A DNA stretch of 38,412 nt from Bacteroidales bacterium KA00251 (GTDB taxonomy: Bacteria; Bacteroidota; Bacteroidia; Bacteroidales; Porphyromonadaceae), in assembly GCA_001552775.1 (NCBI GenBank), contig KQ959277.1, positions 147,476 to 185,887 on the forward strand. The letters run 5' to 3'. Numbering within the stretch: the stretch's first letter is position 1; each line of letters begins with the position of its first letter. The notes beneath the pieces were generated by a model. The model was not told where the DNA came from and did no database searches. It saw only the letters and a program-made list of their open reading frames with translations. This document shows positions 7,665-14,907 of the stretch, one piece after another. Both the position numbers and the translations under genes were made by a program.

Positions 7665-10040
7665 ATGTCAATCAGCTCAATAGTCCATTTATACAAAAGA
7701 ATGCTCATTGTCGGCTTTCTATCGTTGTGCTCTTTTCCTATGTTTGCACAACTGCAACCAATAGAAATAAAAGTTATTGATGCAGAAAATGGGAACAGTA
7801 TAGAATTTGCCGCCGTACAATGGAAAGGTTTGAATGCTCCAACGTACACGAATGGTACGACTACAAACAGGAAAGGTATTGCAAAACTAAATGCATCAAG
7901 TAATCAAAAACTTATGCTTATGGTAAGTTATGTCGGTTATCAGACCATTACCGATACGATTACTGCAAATGGGAAGCGTTATACCATAAGACTACTCCCG
8001 GAATCAACAGAGCTAGCAAATGTAGTCGTAGTAGGAAAAACAAGAGCACAAATACTCAGAGAGTCGCCTGAAGCAATTTCTGTAATAAATGCAAAAGAAC
8101 TTCAAGGCAGATCTATTTCGTTAGAAACCGTTTTGAATAAAACCATAGGTTTGAAAGTTGGGCAGACTGGCGGTTTGGGAAGCAGTTCGAGAATTATTGT
8201 TCATGGATTGGAAGGAAACCGCATTCAAATCTTATGGGACGGAATACCAATGAGTACTTCTGACGGGGCTTTTTCTCTTGATGAAATTCCGATAGACATT
8301 ATAGAAAGAATAGAAGTCTATAAGAGTATCATACCCGCTCGTTTCGGATGTGATGGATTGGGGGGAGCCGTCAACATCGTTACTAAAGAGTTTAGTACGG
8401 ATTATTTAGATACCTCGTATGAATTCGGATCTTACCAAACACACAAAGGAAGTGTCTTCTCTCGCAAGAATTTTCCAAAGAGTGGCATTCTACTCGGTGC
8501 GGGAGGTTATTATACATCTGCAAAGAATGACTACTCTTTCAGAGTTCCCGAGAGAGAAAATCTGTTGGTAAGACGTGACCATGACCATTTTCGTTCGTAT
8601 ATGTTGAAGGGAAAAATTGCTTTCACGAAACTTTGGTTCAATGAGATTAGTACCGAGTTCGGGTATTACAATCGTTTCAATGAAATCCAAGGTATCTTAA
8701 AAAACATACAACATGCCGAAAACCAATCAGGAATGTTTATGTTGGAAAACAAATTGATAAAAAGCGGAATGCTGAACGACCGCCTTAACTTTGAGTCCCA
8801 TTTCTCCCTTTCACATACCACAAACAATTTTGTGGATACGGCACGAGTTAATCACGATTTCGAGGGAAACATATATCCGAGTCCGAATGGACAGGGAGAA
8901 ACAGGGGATGTTCCTCACAACTTGAATGACAAAGGATTGGAAATCAATGAACGTATCAATTTTGATTACAAGTTGTCCGCCAATCACAGTTTGAATCTGA
9001 ACACACTTATTAACTACGCCAGAAGACAACCGAGCGACAACATTGCAAGTCAGTATGCTGGTTTTGTTATCGGAGGATTTCCCAGCAAAAAGACCAGTGT
9101 CATTTCGGGGTTGACTTGGGAGTCAAAACTCTTTGATAAGAAACTGACGAATATGCTCTCCGCAAAGTATTTCCACCTCCATTCCGAGATAGAAGATTTG
9201 ACTTCATACGAGATGATTGAGGCTCCGAAGAAAAAGAACAATACGACTTCACAAATAGGCTGGATAGAGGCAATAAAATACGAGCCCTTCAGAGGTTTTC
9301 ACTTGAAAGCATCTTACCAGCGGGCAATACGCCTTCCCAATTCACAAGAACTATTCGGTGATGGTATCATCACCTTTCCTGCAGCCGGATTGAGACCAGA
9401 GAAAAGCCACAACTTCAATCTGGGGTTCTTAATAGACAAAAATGATGTCCTCGGATTATCGCGATTGCAGTTTGAAGTGAACAGCTTTTATATGCAGGTA
9501 AGCGATATGATAAAACTGATGAAACAACACAGGGCAGCCGGATATGTAAACGCAGAAAAGGTACATATTAAAGGTATAGAAACCGAAATAAAATTGGACA
9601 TATCGCCAACGGTCTATGCCTACGGGAACGTAACTTATCAGGACGTCCGCGATGTTTTGGACTATTTGCCCGGCACCCAAGCCCCTAATCCGACAAAAGG
9701 ATTGCGACTGCCGAATATTCCCTACCTGTTTGCCAACTTCGGAGCGGAATACCACAGCGACCGATTGTTCAAAAATTGGTATGTCAAGGCATTCTGGGAC
9801 GGGAAGTTCACGGAAGAGTTCTTCTACTTTTGGGAACTTACTGAATTGCAGAAACGACGTATTCCTCGCAGTTTCGTCAATGATATTGGTCTGCTATTGA
9901 CCTACAAGAACAAATATTCCATCGCTTTGGAATGCCACAACCTGATGAATAAAGAAGTGTGGGACCAGTTCCGCCAACCGTTGGCAGGACGGACACTTTA
10001 CCTCAAATTCAGATATGTCTTCTCAAAAGGAATTTTCTAA
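7665..10040 (+). CDS. TonB-dependent outer-membrane receptor
   Basis: The 791-residue protein has a signal peptide (hydrophobic LIVGFLSLCSFPMFAQ), a carboxypeptidase-like regulatory domain (about residues 35-110, including SYVGYQTI), a plug domain with LPESTELANVVVVGKTRAQI, GGLGSSSRIIVHGLEGNRIQILWDG and GGAVNIVTKEF, and a long beta-barrel ending in the aromatic residues of KFRYVFSKGIF. This is the class that imports ferric siderophores, haem or cobalamin across the outer membrane using TonB energy. There is no SusD-like partner; instead a lipoprotein gene follows 18 bp later. With the divergent ABC pair and the AraC regulator I infer siderophore-type iron uptake; haem or another metal chelate remains possible. 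Confidence 0.92.
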   Translation: MSISSIVHLYKRMLIVGFLSLCSFPMFAQLQPIEIKVIDAENGNSIEFAAVQWKGLNAPTYTNGTTTNRKGIAKLNASSNQKLMLMVSYVGYQTITDTITANGKRYTIRLLPESTELANVVVVGKTRAQILRESPEAISVINAKELQGRSISLETVLNKTIGLKVGQTGGLGSSSRIIVHGLEGNRIQILWDGIPMSTSDGAFSLDEIPIDIIERIEVYKSIIPARFGCDGLGGAVNIVTKEFSTDYLDTSYEFGSYQTHKGSVFSRKNFPKSGILLGAGGYYTSAKNDYSFRVPERENLLVRRDHDHFRSYMLKGKIAFTKLWFNEISTEFGYYNRFNEIQGILKNIQHAENQSGMFMLENKLIKSGMLNDRLNFESHFSLSHTTNNFVDTARVNHDFEGNIYPSPNGQGETGDVPHNLNDKGLEINERINFDYKLSANHSLNLNTLINYARRQPSDNIASQYAGFVIGGFPSKKTSVISGLTWESKLFDKKLTNMLSAKYFHLHSEIEDLTSYEMIEAPKKKNNTTSQIGWIEAIKYEPFRGFHLKASYQRAIRLPNSQELFGDGIITFPAAGLRPEKSHNFNLGFLIDKNDVLGLSRLQFEVNSFYMQVSDMIKLMKQHRAAGYVNAEKVHIKGIETEIKLDISPTVYAYGNVTYQDVRDVLDYLPGTQAPNPTKGLRLPNIPYLFANFGAEYHSDRLFKNWYVKAFWDGKFTEEFFYFWELTELQKRRIPRSFVNDIGLLLTYKNKYSIALECHNLMNKEVWDQFRQPLAGRTLYLKFRYVFSKGIF

Positions 10041-10058
10041 TCTAACAAATATAAAAAG

Positions 10059-11240
10059 ATGAATACAACAATTTTTAATCGTATAGCTTTTTCTGCTATG
10101 CTGGTCGGCTTCATAGGGCTGACATCTTGTAACAAAAATGATGAACCTACGCCTACTCCTCAAGAGGTTCAGCAACATTTCACCTTTGTGCATTATGTGG
10201 ACAAAAGTGCTTATGTAGGGACATTCGGTGATTTGACACCTCAAGCCACCGACAACAAGAAAGCATTCGAATTTGGCTTTGGGTGTTATCTCTTCGCAAA
10301 AGGAAACACGGTACTTGTGCCCGAAGGGAAATTCGGAGATAAGGTACACAAGTTTACAAGAGGGGCGCACGGCGAGCTGCAAAAAGCAGGTACGATAACT
10401 TTTGAACAGATGGCTCAACCCGGAGAAATCAACTTCATCGACGAACAGCGGGCATACGTTGCTTTGCACGGCAGGGGCAAGATTGCGCTAATCAATACCG
10501 CCACGTTACAAAAAGAAGATGAAATCGATATCTCGCCTTATGCCGTTCAGGACAATAATCCCGATCCCGGTTGCAACGTCATTCGAGACGGAAAGATGTA
10601 CGTAGCCCTCAACCAGCTCAACTCTTTCATCACCTCCGTACCGGGGACGGGTGCAGAGGTGGCTGTTATTGACCTTAAAACGAAAAAGACCGAAATCATC
10701 AAAGACAGTCGCACAAGTGTTGTCGGATTGTTCCGCCATTCAGACGCATTCATAGACGAGCGGGGCGACATCTACTTTTACAGTGCGGGCAACAACTTCA
10801 ACGTTGCCAATAAGGAAGGTTTCCTGCGTATCCGCAAAGGAAGCGACCAATGGGACACCGACTACCTGTTCAACCTGTCAAAGACAACCATAAAAGGGAT
10901 TGGCAAAACGGGACAGTATATGATTAAGTCTTACTATGCGGGCAATGGCATTGTATATAGTTGCTTGAAAGTAACGGACACTGAATTCGGAATACTCAAG
11001 AAAGACTTTCAACCCGTGAAAATCGACATTTGGAACAAAACCATCGAAAAACTCGATTTGCCGATGACCGACAGCAATGGCTCTTTTGCCATAACTCGCT
11101 ACAAGGATTTCATCGTCTTCGGAATGACCTGCAATAACGGCACAGGCTACTACACCTACAATACAAAGACGGGCGAATGCTCGCAAACACCCGTTGTTAC
11201 TTCCGTGGGAGTACCTTCAAGTTTAGTCGCGTTTGAGTAA
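10059..11240 (+). CDS. surface-type lipoprotein, DUF4374-like beta-propeller (XusB-like)
   Basis: The 393-residue protein has a lipoprotein signal with the lipobox LTSC (cysteine 24), followed by NKNDE, an acidic stretch compatible with export to the cell surface in Bacteroidetes. The body has repeated short beta-strand units (for example INFIDEQRAYVALHGRGKIALINTATL, IRDGKMYVALNQL, AEVAVIDLKTKKTEII) typical of a beta-propeller. I assign it to the DUF4374-type family found beside TonB receptors. From memory, XusB of Bacteroides thetaiotaomicron, which captures ferric enterobactin at the surface, belongs here, but I could not check this. It is cotranscribed with the receptor and ends at a strong terminator, so I infer that it hands substrate to the receptor. 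Confidence 0.78.
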   Translation: MNTTIFNRIAFSAMLVGFIGLTSCNKNDEPTPTPQEVQQHFTFVHYVDKSAYVGTFGDLTPQATDNKKAFEFGFGCYLFAKGNTVLVPEGKFGDKVHKFTRGAHGELQKAGTITFEQMAQPGEINFIDEQRAYVALHGRGKIALINTATLQKEDEIDISPYAVQDNNPDPGCNVIRDGKMYVALNQLNSFITSVPGTGAEVAVIDLKTKKTEIIKDSRTSVVGLFRHSDAFIDERGDIYFYSAGNNFNVANKEGFLRIRKGSDQWDTDYLFNLSKTTIKGIGKTGQYMIKSYYAGNGIVYSCLKVTDTEFGILKKDFQPVKIDIWNKTIEKLDLPMTDSNGSFAITRYKDFIVFGMTCNNGTGYYTYNTKTGECSQTPVVTSVGVPSSLVAFE

Positions 11241-11250
11241 ATCCATATCG

Positions 11251-11287
11251 CAAGAGTATTCCCTCAAACAGGAATACTCTTGTTTTT
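11251..11287 (+). terminator. Rho-independent terminator after the receptor-lipoprotein operon
   Basis: CAAGAGTATTCC (11251-11262) pairs perfectly with GGAATACTCTTG (11271-11282), followed by five T. It ends the TonB receptor and lipoprotein transcript and separates it from the AraC gene. Confidence 0.92.
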
Positions 11288-11303
11288 ATAGAGCATGTGA
11301 TTC

Positions 11304-11347
11304 AACAAGGATAAAAGTATAAGAAAATCTTCTTTTTTATCCTTGTT
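11304..11347. promoter_or_regulatory. 13-bp inverted repeat upstream of the AraC gene
   Basis: AACAAGGATAAAA (11304-11316) and TTTTATCCTTGTT (11335-11347) are perfect reverse complements separated by 18 nt. The repeat lies just before the AraC start codon and has no T-run, so an operator is more likely than a terminator. The half-site AAGGATAAAA resembles AGGGATAAAA in the ABC promoter, which suggests autoregulation. Confidence 0.55.
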
Positions 11348-11378
11348 TATTTGTAAATTTACGGAAAGGTATAATGAT

Positions 11379-12359
11379 ATGACCATAGAATTTTGTGCAA
11401 TCAATAAGCCAGAAGACTGGATCGAGATGGTTGCCGAGCAATTCGGCACATCGGTAACGAATGATGGGTTTACCGTTCCGCCCTCAGTGGGCAACGGCTT
11501 TTTCAAGCAATACTATCCGTTGCCATGGCTCACATTGACCTATATCAGTTTCATGTCGTATGAACCGATGACAATGGTGCGTCGCTCGGTGGAAAACTCG
11601 AAATGGATTCCCGTGATGTTCTACATCAACGAGCATAAACATGAACAGATTATCGGCACAAGCACAAAAACGGTCGGGGTGGACACGCTTGACGGTATCT
11701 TTATGCCTTCAAGCAATATCCCTACGGAGTGGACTTTCGCTCCTAAACGACAGTATGAAAACATCACACTGACTTTCAACAAGGATTGGATAGAGCAAAT
11801 GGATACGGCTTGCGAAACCTATATCGGTCGGTTGTTCCAGTCGGACAAATCTTTTTATCTCTTCGAAACTATCACACCTGCGATGCAACAAGTATCGTAT
11901 AGCATCAAGGCGATAGCCAAAAGCAATGCACCTTTCTCTCCCCTCCATCTGCACGGAAAGGCAATAGAACTGCTGACAATATTCCTTGAAAAACTCGAAA
12001 AGCGTTCGGAAGTAAAATCTCTTTCCAACTTAAATTTGAACGATGTGGAGGCTGTCTTCCGTGTCCGTCGTCAGATTTTACAAAGTTTGAACAACGTACC
12101 GAGCATTCCCGAACTGGCACGTGAAGTAGCAATGAGCAGTTCAAAACTACAAAAATGCTTCAAACAGGTCATAGGCAAGGCGATTGCCGAATATGCCCTA
12201 TCCGAAAAGATGGAATGGGCGAAACGACTACTCTCAACTCGTCTCTATTCGGTATCCGAAGTGGGCTATAAAATCGGATATGCCAATCTCAGCCACTTCA
12301 CGGAGGCTTTCCGCAAATATCACAGGATAAATCCCAAGCAATACCTTGACTCTTTGTAA
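11379..12359 (+). CDS. AraC-family transcriptional regulator
   Basis: The 326-residue protein ends in a complete AraC/XylS DNA-binding domain: first helix-turn-helix around SIPELAREVAMSSSKLQKCFKQVIG and second around SVSEVGYKIGYANLSHFTEAFRKYHRINPKQY. The N-terminal about 220 residues resemble the sensory part of PchR/YbtA-like regulators that respond to siderophores, but this similarity is by context rather than by a motif I can name. I chose the ATG at 11379, preceded by GGAAAGG, over an open frame to 11343 that would run through the inverted repeat. It follows the receptor and lipoprotein genes and is the obvious regulator of the divergent ABC and receptor operons. Confidence 0.9.
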   Translation: MTIEFCAINKPEDWIEMVAEQFGTSVTNDGFTVPPSVGNGFFKQYYPLPWLTLTYISFMSYEPMTMVRRSVENSKWIPVMFYINEHKHEQIIGTSTKTVGVDTLDGIFMPSSNIPTEWTFAPKRQYENITLTFNKDWIEQMDTACETYIGRLFQSDKSFYLFETITPAMQQVSYSIKAIAKSNAPFSPLHLHGKAIELLTIFLEKLEKRSEVKSLSNLNLNDVEAVFRVRRQILQSLNNVPSIPELAREVAMSSSKLQKCFKQVIGKAIAEYALSEKMEWAKRLLSTRLYSVSEVGYKIGYANLSHFTEAFRKYHRINPKQYLDSL

Positions 12360-12393
12360 GTTTTACACAATAGGGATATTACTTATCGTTTAA

Positions 12394-12428
12394 GGGTTAT
12401 TTTACCCTAAGCAATCTTCCGAACTTTG
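12394..12428 (+). promoter_or_regulatory. third GGGTTATTT promoter, upstream of the 77-aa gene
   Basis: GGGTTATTT (12394-12402), 18 nt, then GAACTTTG (12421-12428), which matches the -7 element except for its first base. The box is inside a near-perfect inverted repeat AGGGT-TATTTT-ACCCT (12393-12408). Spacing is the same as in the two other promoters of the island. Confidence 0.55.
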
Positions 12429-12448
12429 CCTGAAAATCATCAGGCAAT

Positions 12449-12682
12449 ATGAAAAGACTTATCAAAAAAGAATCCTTTGAGATGCTATCCTCCAGTAAAA
12501 GCATGGAAGCAACCGACGACCTTATCAGAGAAATTATAAAGTTGGGGGATAGTGAAGAAAATCTTGTTTCATTGTTTCGCACATTGAACTTTACTCGATT
12601 CCATTTAAGAGGTATGGTTGAAAAAATAGGTATAACAACCGAAATGGGGAAAAAATGTATCGGAACTGCTCTGTGTTATTGA
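12449..12682 (+). CDS. small hypothetical protein in the AraC regulon
   Basis: I do not recognise this 77-residue protein. It is soluble-looking, with a charged N-terminus (MKRLIKKESFEMLSSSKSME) and a predicted helical middle (ATDDLIREIIKLGDSEENLVSLFRTLNF). No signal peptide or membrane helix is seen. Its interest is its position: it starts 20 bases after a promoter that carries the same box and spacing as the transporter and receptor promoters, so it is probably expressed with them. The following rteC fragment is in another frame and seems unrelated. Confidence 0.5.
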   Translation: MKRLIKKESFEMLSSSKSMEATDDLIREIIKLGDSEENLVSLFRTLNFTRFHLRGMVEKIGITTEMGKKCIGTALCY

Positions 12683-12710
12683 CACAGAGTTGCTATTGTT
12701 GAGGATGCGA

Positions 12711-13031
12711 ATGCAGGGGCTTCTTCCTGCTTTGCCAGTCAGACCTGCGAAGAAACTCCGTTGGACAGGCAGGGCAACAGACTTGGTCGAACTACTCTAT
12801 GCACTCGATACCTATGGCTGTATTAACGATGGTGAAATTGGTATAGAAGAATTGGCAGATGCCTTTTCTGAAATCTTGGGTGTAGAAATCAAGAACTGCT
12901 ACAACGTCTATATGAACATGAAACACCGCAAGGATGACAGTCGCACCTATTTCCTTGATGACCTCCGAGTGAAAATGAACAAACGAATGGTTGAGAGTGA
13001 CCTGAAAGGCGGAAAATACAAGAAACGATAA
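12711..13031 (+). pseudogene. rteC: C-terminal fragment of the conjugation regulator RteC
   Basis: The fragment contains LRWTGRATDLVELLYALDTYGCINDGEIGIEELADAFSEILGV and MNMKHRKDDSRTYFLDDLRVKMNKRMVESD, the conserved C-terminal module of RteC, the regulator that activates excision genes of CTnDOT-type transposons. Full RteC is about 280-300 residues; only about 107 remain, so about two thirds are missing from the N-terminus. The ATG at 12711 has a GAGG six bases upstream and might allow expression of the stub. I read it as a deletion scar rather than a working regulator. It is followed by a strong terminator. Confidence 0.8.
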
Positions 13032-13048
13032 ATGCATTCAAATGCTTA

Positions 13049-13085
13049 ATCAGGCTTCCCGAAATGAGAGGGAAGCCTGATTTTT
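13049..13085. terminator. bidirectional Rho-independent terminator
   Basis: ATCAGGCTTCCC (13049-13060) pairs perfectly with GGGAAGCCTGAT (13070-13081), followed by TTTT. It sits between the convergent rteC fragment and the mobA-type gene. Confidence 0.92.
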
Positions 13086-13118
13086 GTTCATTAAGGAATA
13101 ATAATGCACAGTAAAAGG

Positions 13119-13601
13119 CTATTGCCGATGTTGCCATTTCTCCTGAAACTCACGGGTGAGTTGTACGATTTCACCTCCAATTATTGCCAATTCAAACGTC
13201 ATTTTCTCCAACTTGGCAAGCATCGCAAAGGCTTTTTTCTCAGTAAAGTTGCTCTTCAAAGCGACAACTGTCTGGTTGTAATTCACTCCGACACTGCGAA
13301 ATTGTCCGTACAAAGTCGTCAGTTTTTGATAATAGTTAAGCAAGGAACGATCTACTTTTATCACTCGGAAAGTCTCGTTAAAGACCCTTGCCTTGATGAA
13401 TAGTGACAGACTTGGCACACCGCTTTCCTCTTTCATCGTGAGGAAATGAGCGTATTCCGTCGGCGTGAAATTGACCGAACACGCTTTTCTGTCTTCTCTT
13501 TGGAGCGTGCGCTCCGAATTTTCTTCATTTTCATTTCTTACTTTGGATTTTAGTGTTTCACGGCGTAACCGGCATTCAGAATGTGGCATTCTCTCCTCCA
13601 A
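13119..13601 (-). CDS. mobA: MobA-type relaxosome accessory protein
   Basis: The 160-residue protein has a basic N-terminus and the pattern KACSVNFTPTEYAHFLTMKEESGVPSLSLFIKARVFNETFRVIKVD, typical of the ribbon-helix-helix-like MobA/MobC proteins that help a relaxase at the origin of transfer in CTnDOT-type elements. The C-terminal part (YYQKLTTLYGQFRSVGVNYNQTVVALK) matches the family as well. In intact elements the relaxase gene mobB follows directly; here the strand runs straight into a terminator and the rteC fragment, so the relaxase is missing. The protein looks complete and could still act with a relaxase supplied by another element. Confidence 0.8.
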   Translation of the reverse strand: MEERMPHSECRLRRETLKSKVRNENEENSERTLQREDRKACSVNFTPTEYAHFLTMKEESGVPSLSLFIKARVFNETFRVIKVDRSLLNYYQKLTTLYGQFRSVGVNYNQTVVALKSNFTEKKAFAMLAKLEKMTFELAIIGGEIVQLTREFQEKWQHRQ

Positions 13602-14243
13602 GAAAAAACGACTTCGGAGTTTTTTTCAGCTCTCTGCAAGAGCAAGGGTTTTGAGTTACCGAAATAATTTCGGGTAACGCAAGACATACCTTGCTATTTG
13701 CTCCGACGCAAATAAATCCGCCTCGAAAGGCGGTGTTTTATCTTCTCGAAATGTATGTTTTCAAAGCCATGAAATACCAGCTTATCGCTTGCTGCAAAGT
13801 TACTAAGCGTGTGCCTAAATCTCTTACCTCATACAAAGCCACAACTATCCAAATCGAAGCCATAAGTGCGCACAAAAGAAAACCACGCTGATTACAGCAT
13901 CACCGAGCCATATATTTGCACTGTCGAATATGTCGGTGAGGGTATGTGTCTTCGATAACATCACGTTTCGATGAGCGGTGTAGACAGGGGTGTATATCAA
14001 AGGACATATCCTTATTTCTCTCATCCGAACGTGGGAATGTGCGAAAGCAGATACAATCGAACGATTGTATTGATGGACACTAATCAATATCTCCACAGAA
14101 AGGATATGAACGAAAGGATGTACCTCTACCAGTACAATCCGATTATTGGGCATATCATTGATAGCGGACATATTCATCTTCATCGGTAAATATACCGACA
14201 ACGAAATGGACAGTGAATTGTATGACAATAAAATTAAGTAAGT
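13602..14243. other. intergenic region with hairpins, candidate origin of transfer
   Basis: No convincing gene is seen in these 640 bases. Immediately upstream of mobA there are three short hairpins: CTCC/GGAG near 13595-13620, GTTACC-GAAAT/ATTTCGGGTAAC (13655-13678) and CCGCCT-CGAA-AGGCGG (13718-13733). In Bacteroidetes elements the oriT lies next to the mob genes, so 13602-13745 is a candidate. A TATATTTG -7-like box is at 13911-13918. In intact CTnDOT-like elements a ParA-like traA gene would be in the right part; I see no trace of it. Confidence 0.4.
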
Positions 14244-14672
14244 ATGAAAGAAAATCAAAACGGCAAGGTAGATCCCGTTGCCATCCGAGAACTTATTTCA
14301 CAGGGTATTCCTATGAAAAGAAAAGAGAGTGAGATGAAACGCTTTCAATCAGAAGAGCAGTGTATAGAATCAGAACGTCCAAATGACGAACCAATATCAA
14401 AGGATTTTTCAAGAGTTCCAAGAAGAGAAAGGAGAAAGTCCGATAAGAGCGATTATGAGTCGCTTTTCATTTGTCGCAACACTTTGAAAGATCGCAAGAC
14501 CATCTATATTGCCAAAGAGCTGCAAGACACATTGGCTGAGATTGTCATGTCTATGAGGAATAGGGATATGACCATCGGTATCTATGTGGAGAACATCATC
14601 CTTCATCATCTTGAGACCTACAAGGATGAAATCAACAAATTAGCTGAGATAAAATTTAGAAAGCTGTTGTAA
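14244..14672 (+). CDS. DUF3408 family protein (TraB-type) of conjugative transposons
   Basis: The 142-residue protein has a charged, disordered N-terminus and a conserved C-terminal module (YESLFICRNTLKDRKTIYIAKELQDTLAEIVMSMRNRDMTIGIYVENIILHHLETYKDEINKL), which is the DUF3408 family, annotated as TraB in CTnDOT-like elements. The second half looks like a ribbon-helix-helix DNA-binding fold. Its length is normal and the gene seems complete, but its usual neighbours traA and traC onward are absent. It is therefore the last intact member of a deleted transfer operon. Confidence 0.75.
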   Translation: MKENQNGKVDPVAIRELISQGIPMKRKESEMKRFQSEEQCIESERPNDEPISKDFSRVPRRERRKSDKSDYESLFICRNTLKDRKTIYIAKELQDTLAEIVMSMRNRDMTIGIYVENIILHHLETYKDEINKLAEIKFRKLL

Positions 14673-14694
14673 ATACCTATCTTCAGATGTTTTA

Positions 14695-14874
14695 AATGGA
14701 ACTGTTCTTCTCCTTGCCGTCTTGTCCTACAACATCGGGACGGGCAGGCTGCTCGGATACGGCAAGCATCCCAAGAGCCGATTGCTACAGAAGATAGAGT
14801 CGGGCGACAGGATTATGCTCCGCAAGGGGCGTTTTCTTGCCGTTTTATTCGCCCTCCTCGCTATTAATGAGTAA
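14695..14874 (+). pseudogene. fragment of element-borne lysozyme gene
   Basis: In one frame this stretch reads TVLLLAVLSYNIGTGRLLGYGKHPKSRLLQKIESGDR, which matches the family 24 phage-type lysozyme encoded near the end of the tra operon in CTnDOT-like elements (pattern YNxGTGRLL...KSRLLxKIExGD). It has no start codon or N-terminal catalytic part, and the tail after the match does not look like lysozyme. Its base composition is richer in G and C than the gene that follows. It marks the right border of a large deletion that removed the tra genes between DUF3408 and the lysozyme. Confidence 0.7.
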
Positions 14875-14879
14875 CTTTG
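14872..14879 (+). promoter_or_regulatory. candidate -7 box for the PHP-ATPase gene
   Basis: TAACTTTG overlaps the stop codon of the lysozyme fragment and lies 28 bases before the start at 14908. No clear -33 box is seen. Confidence 0.45.
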
Positions 14880-14907
14880 CGAAAAGTAATCTTAATTTAG
14901 AAAAATC

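Noticed and set aside
13845-14258. A 137-codon minus-strand frame and a 72-codon plus-strand frame in the mobA to DUF3408 gap
   Set aside because: They overlap each other, lack ribosome sites and recognisable motifs, and ParA motifs expected here are absent.
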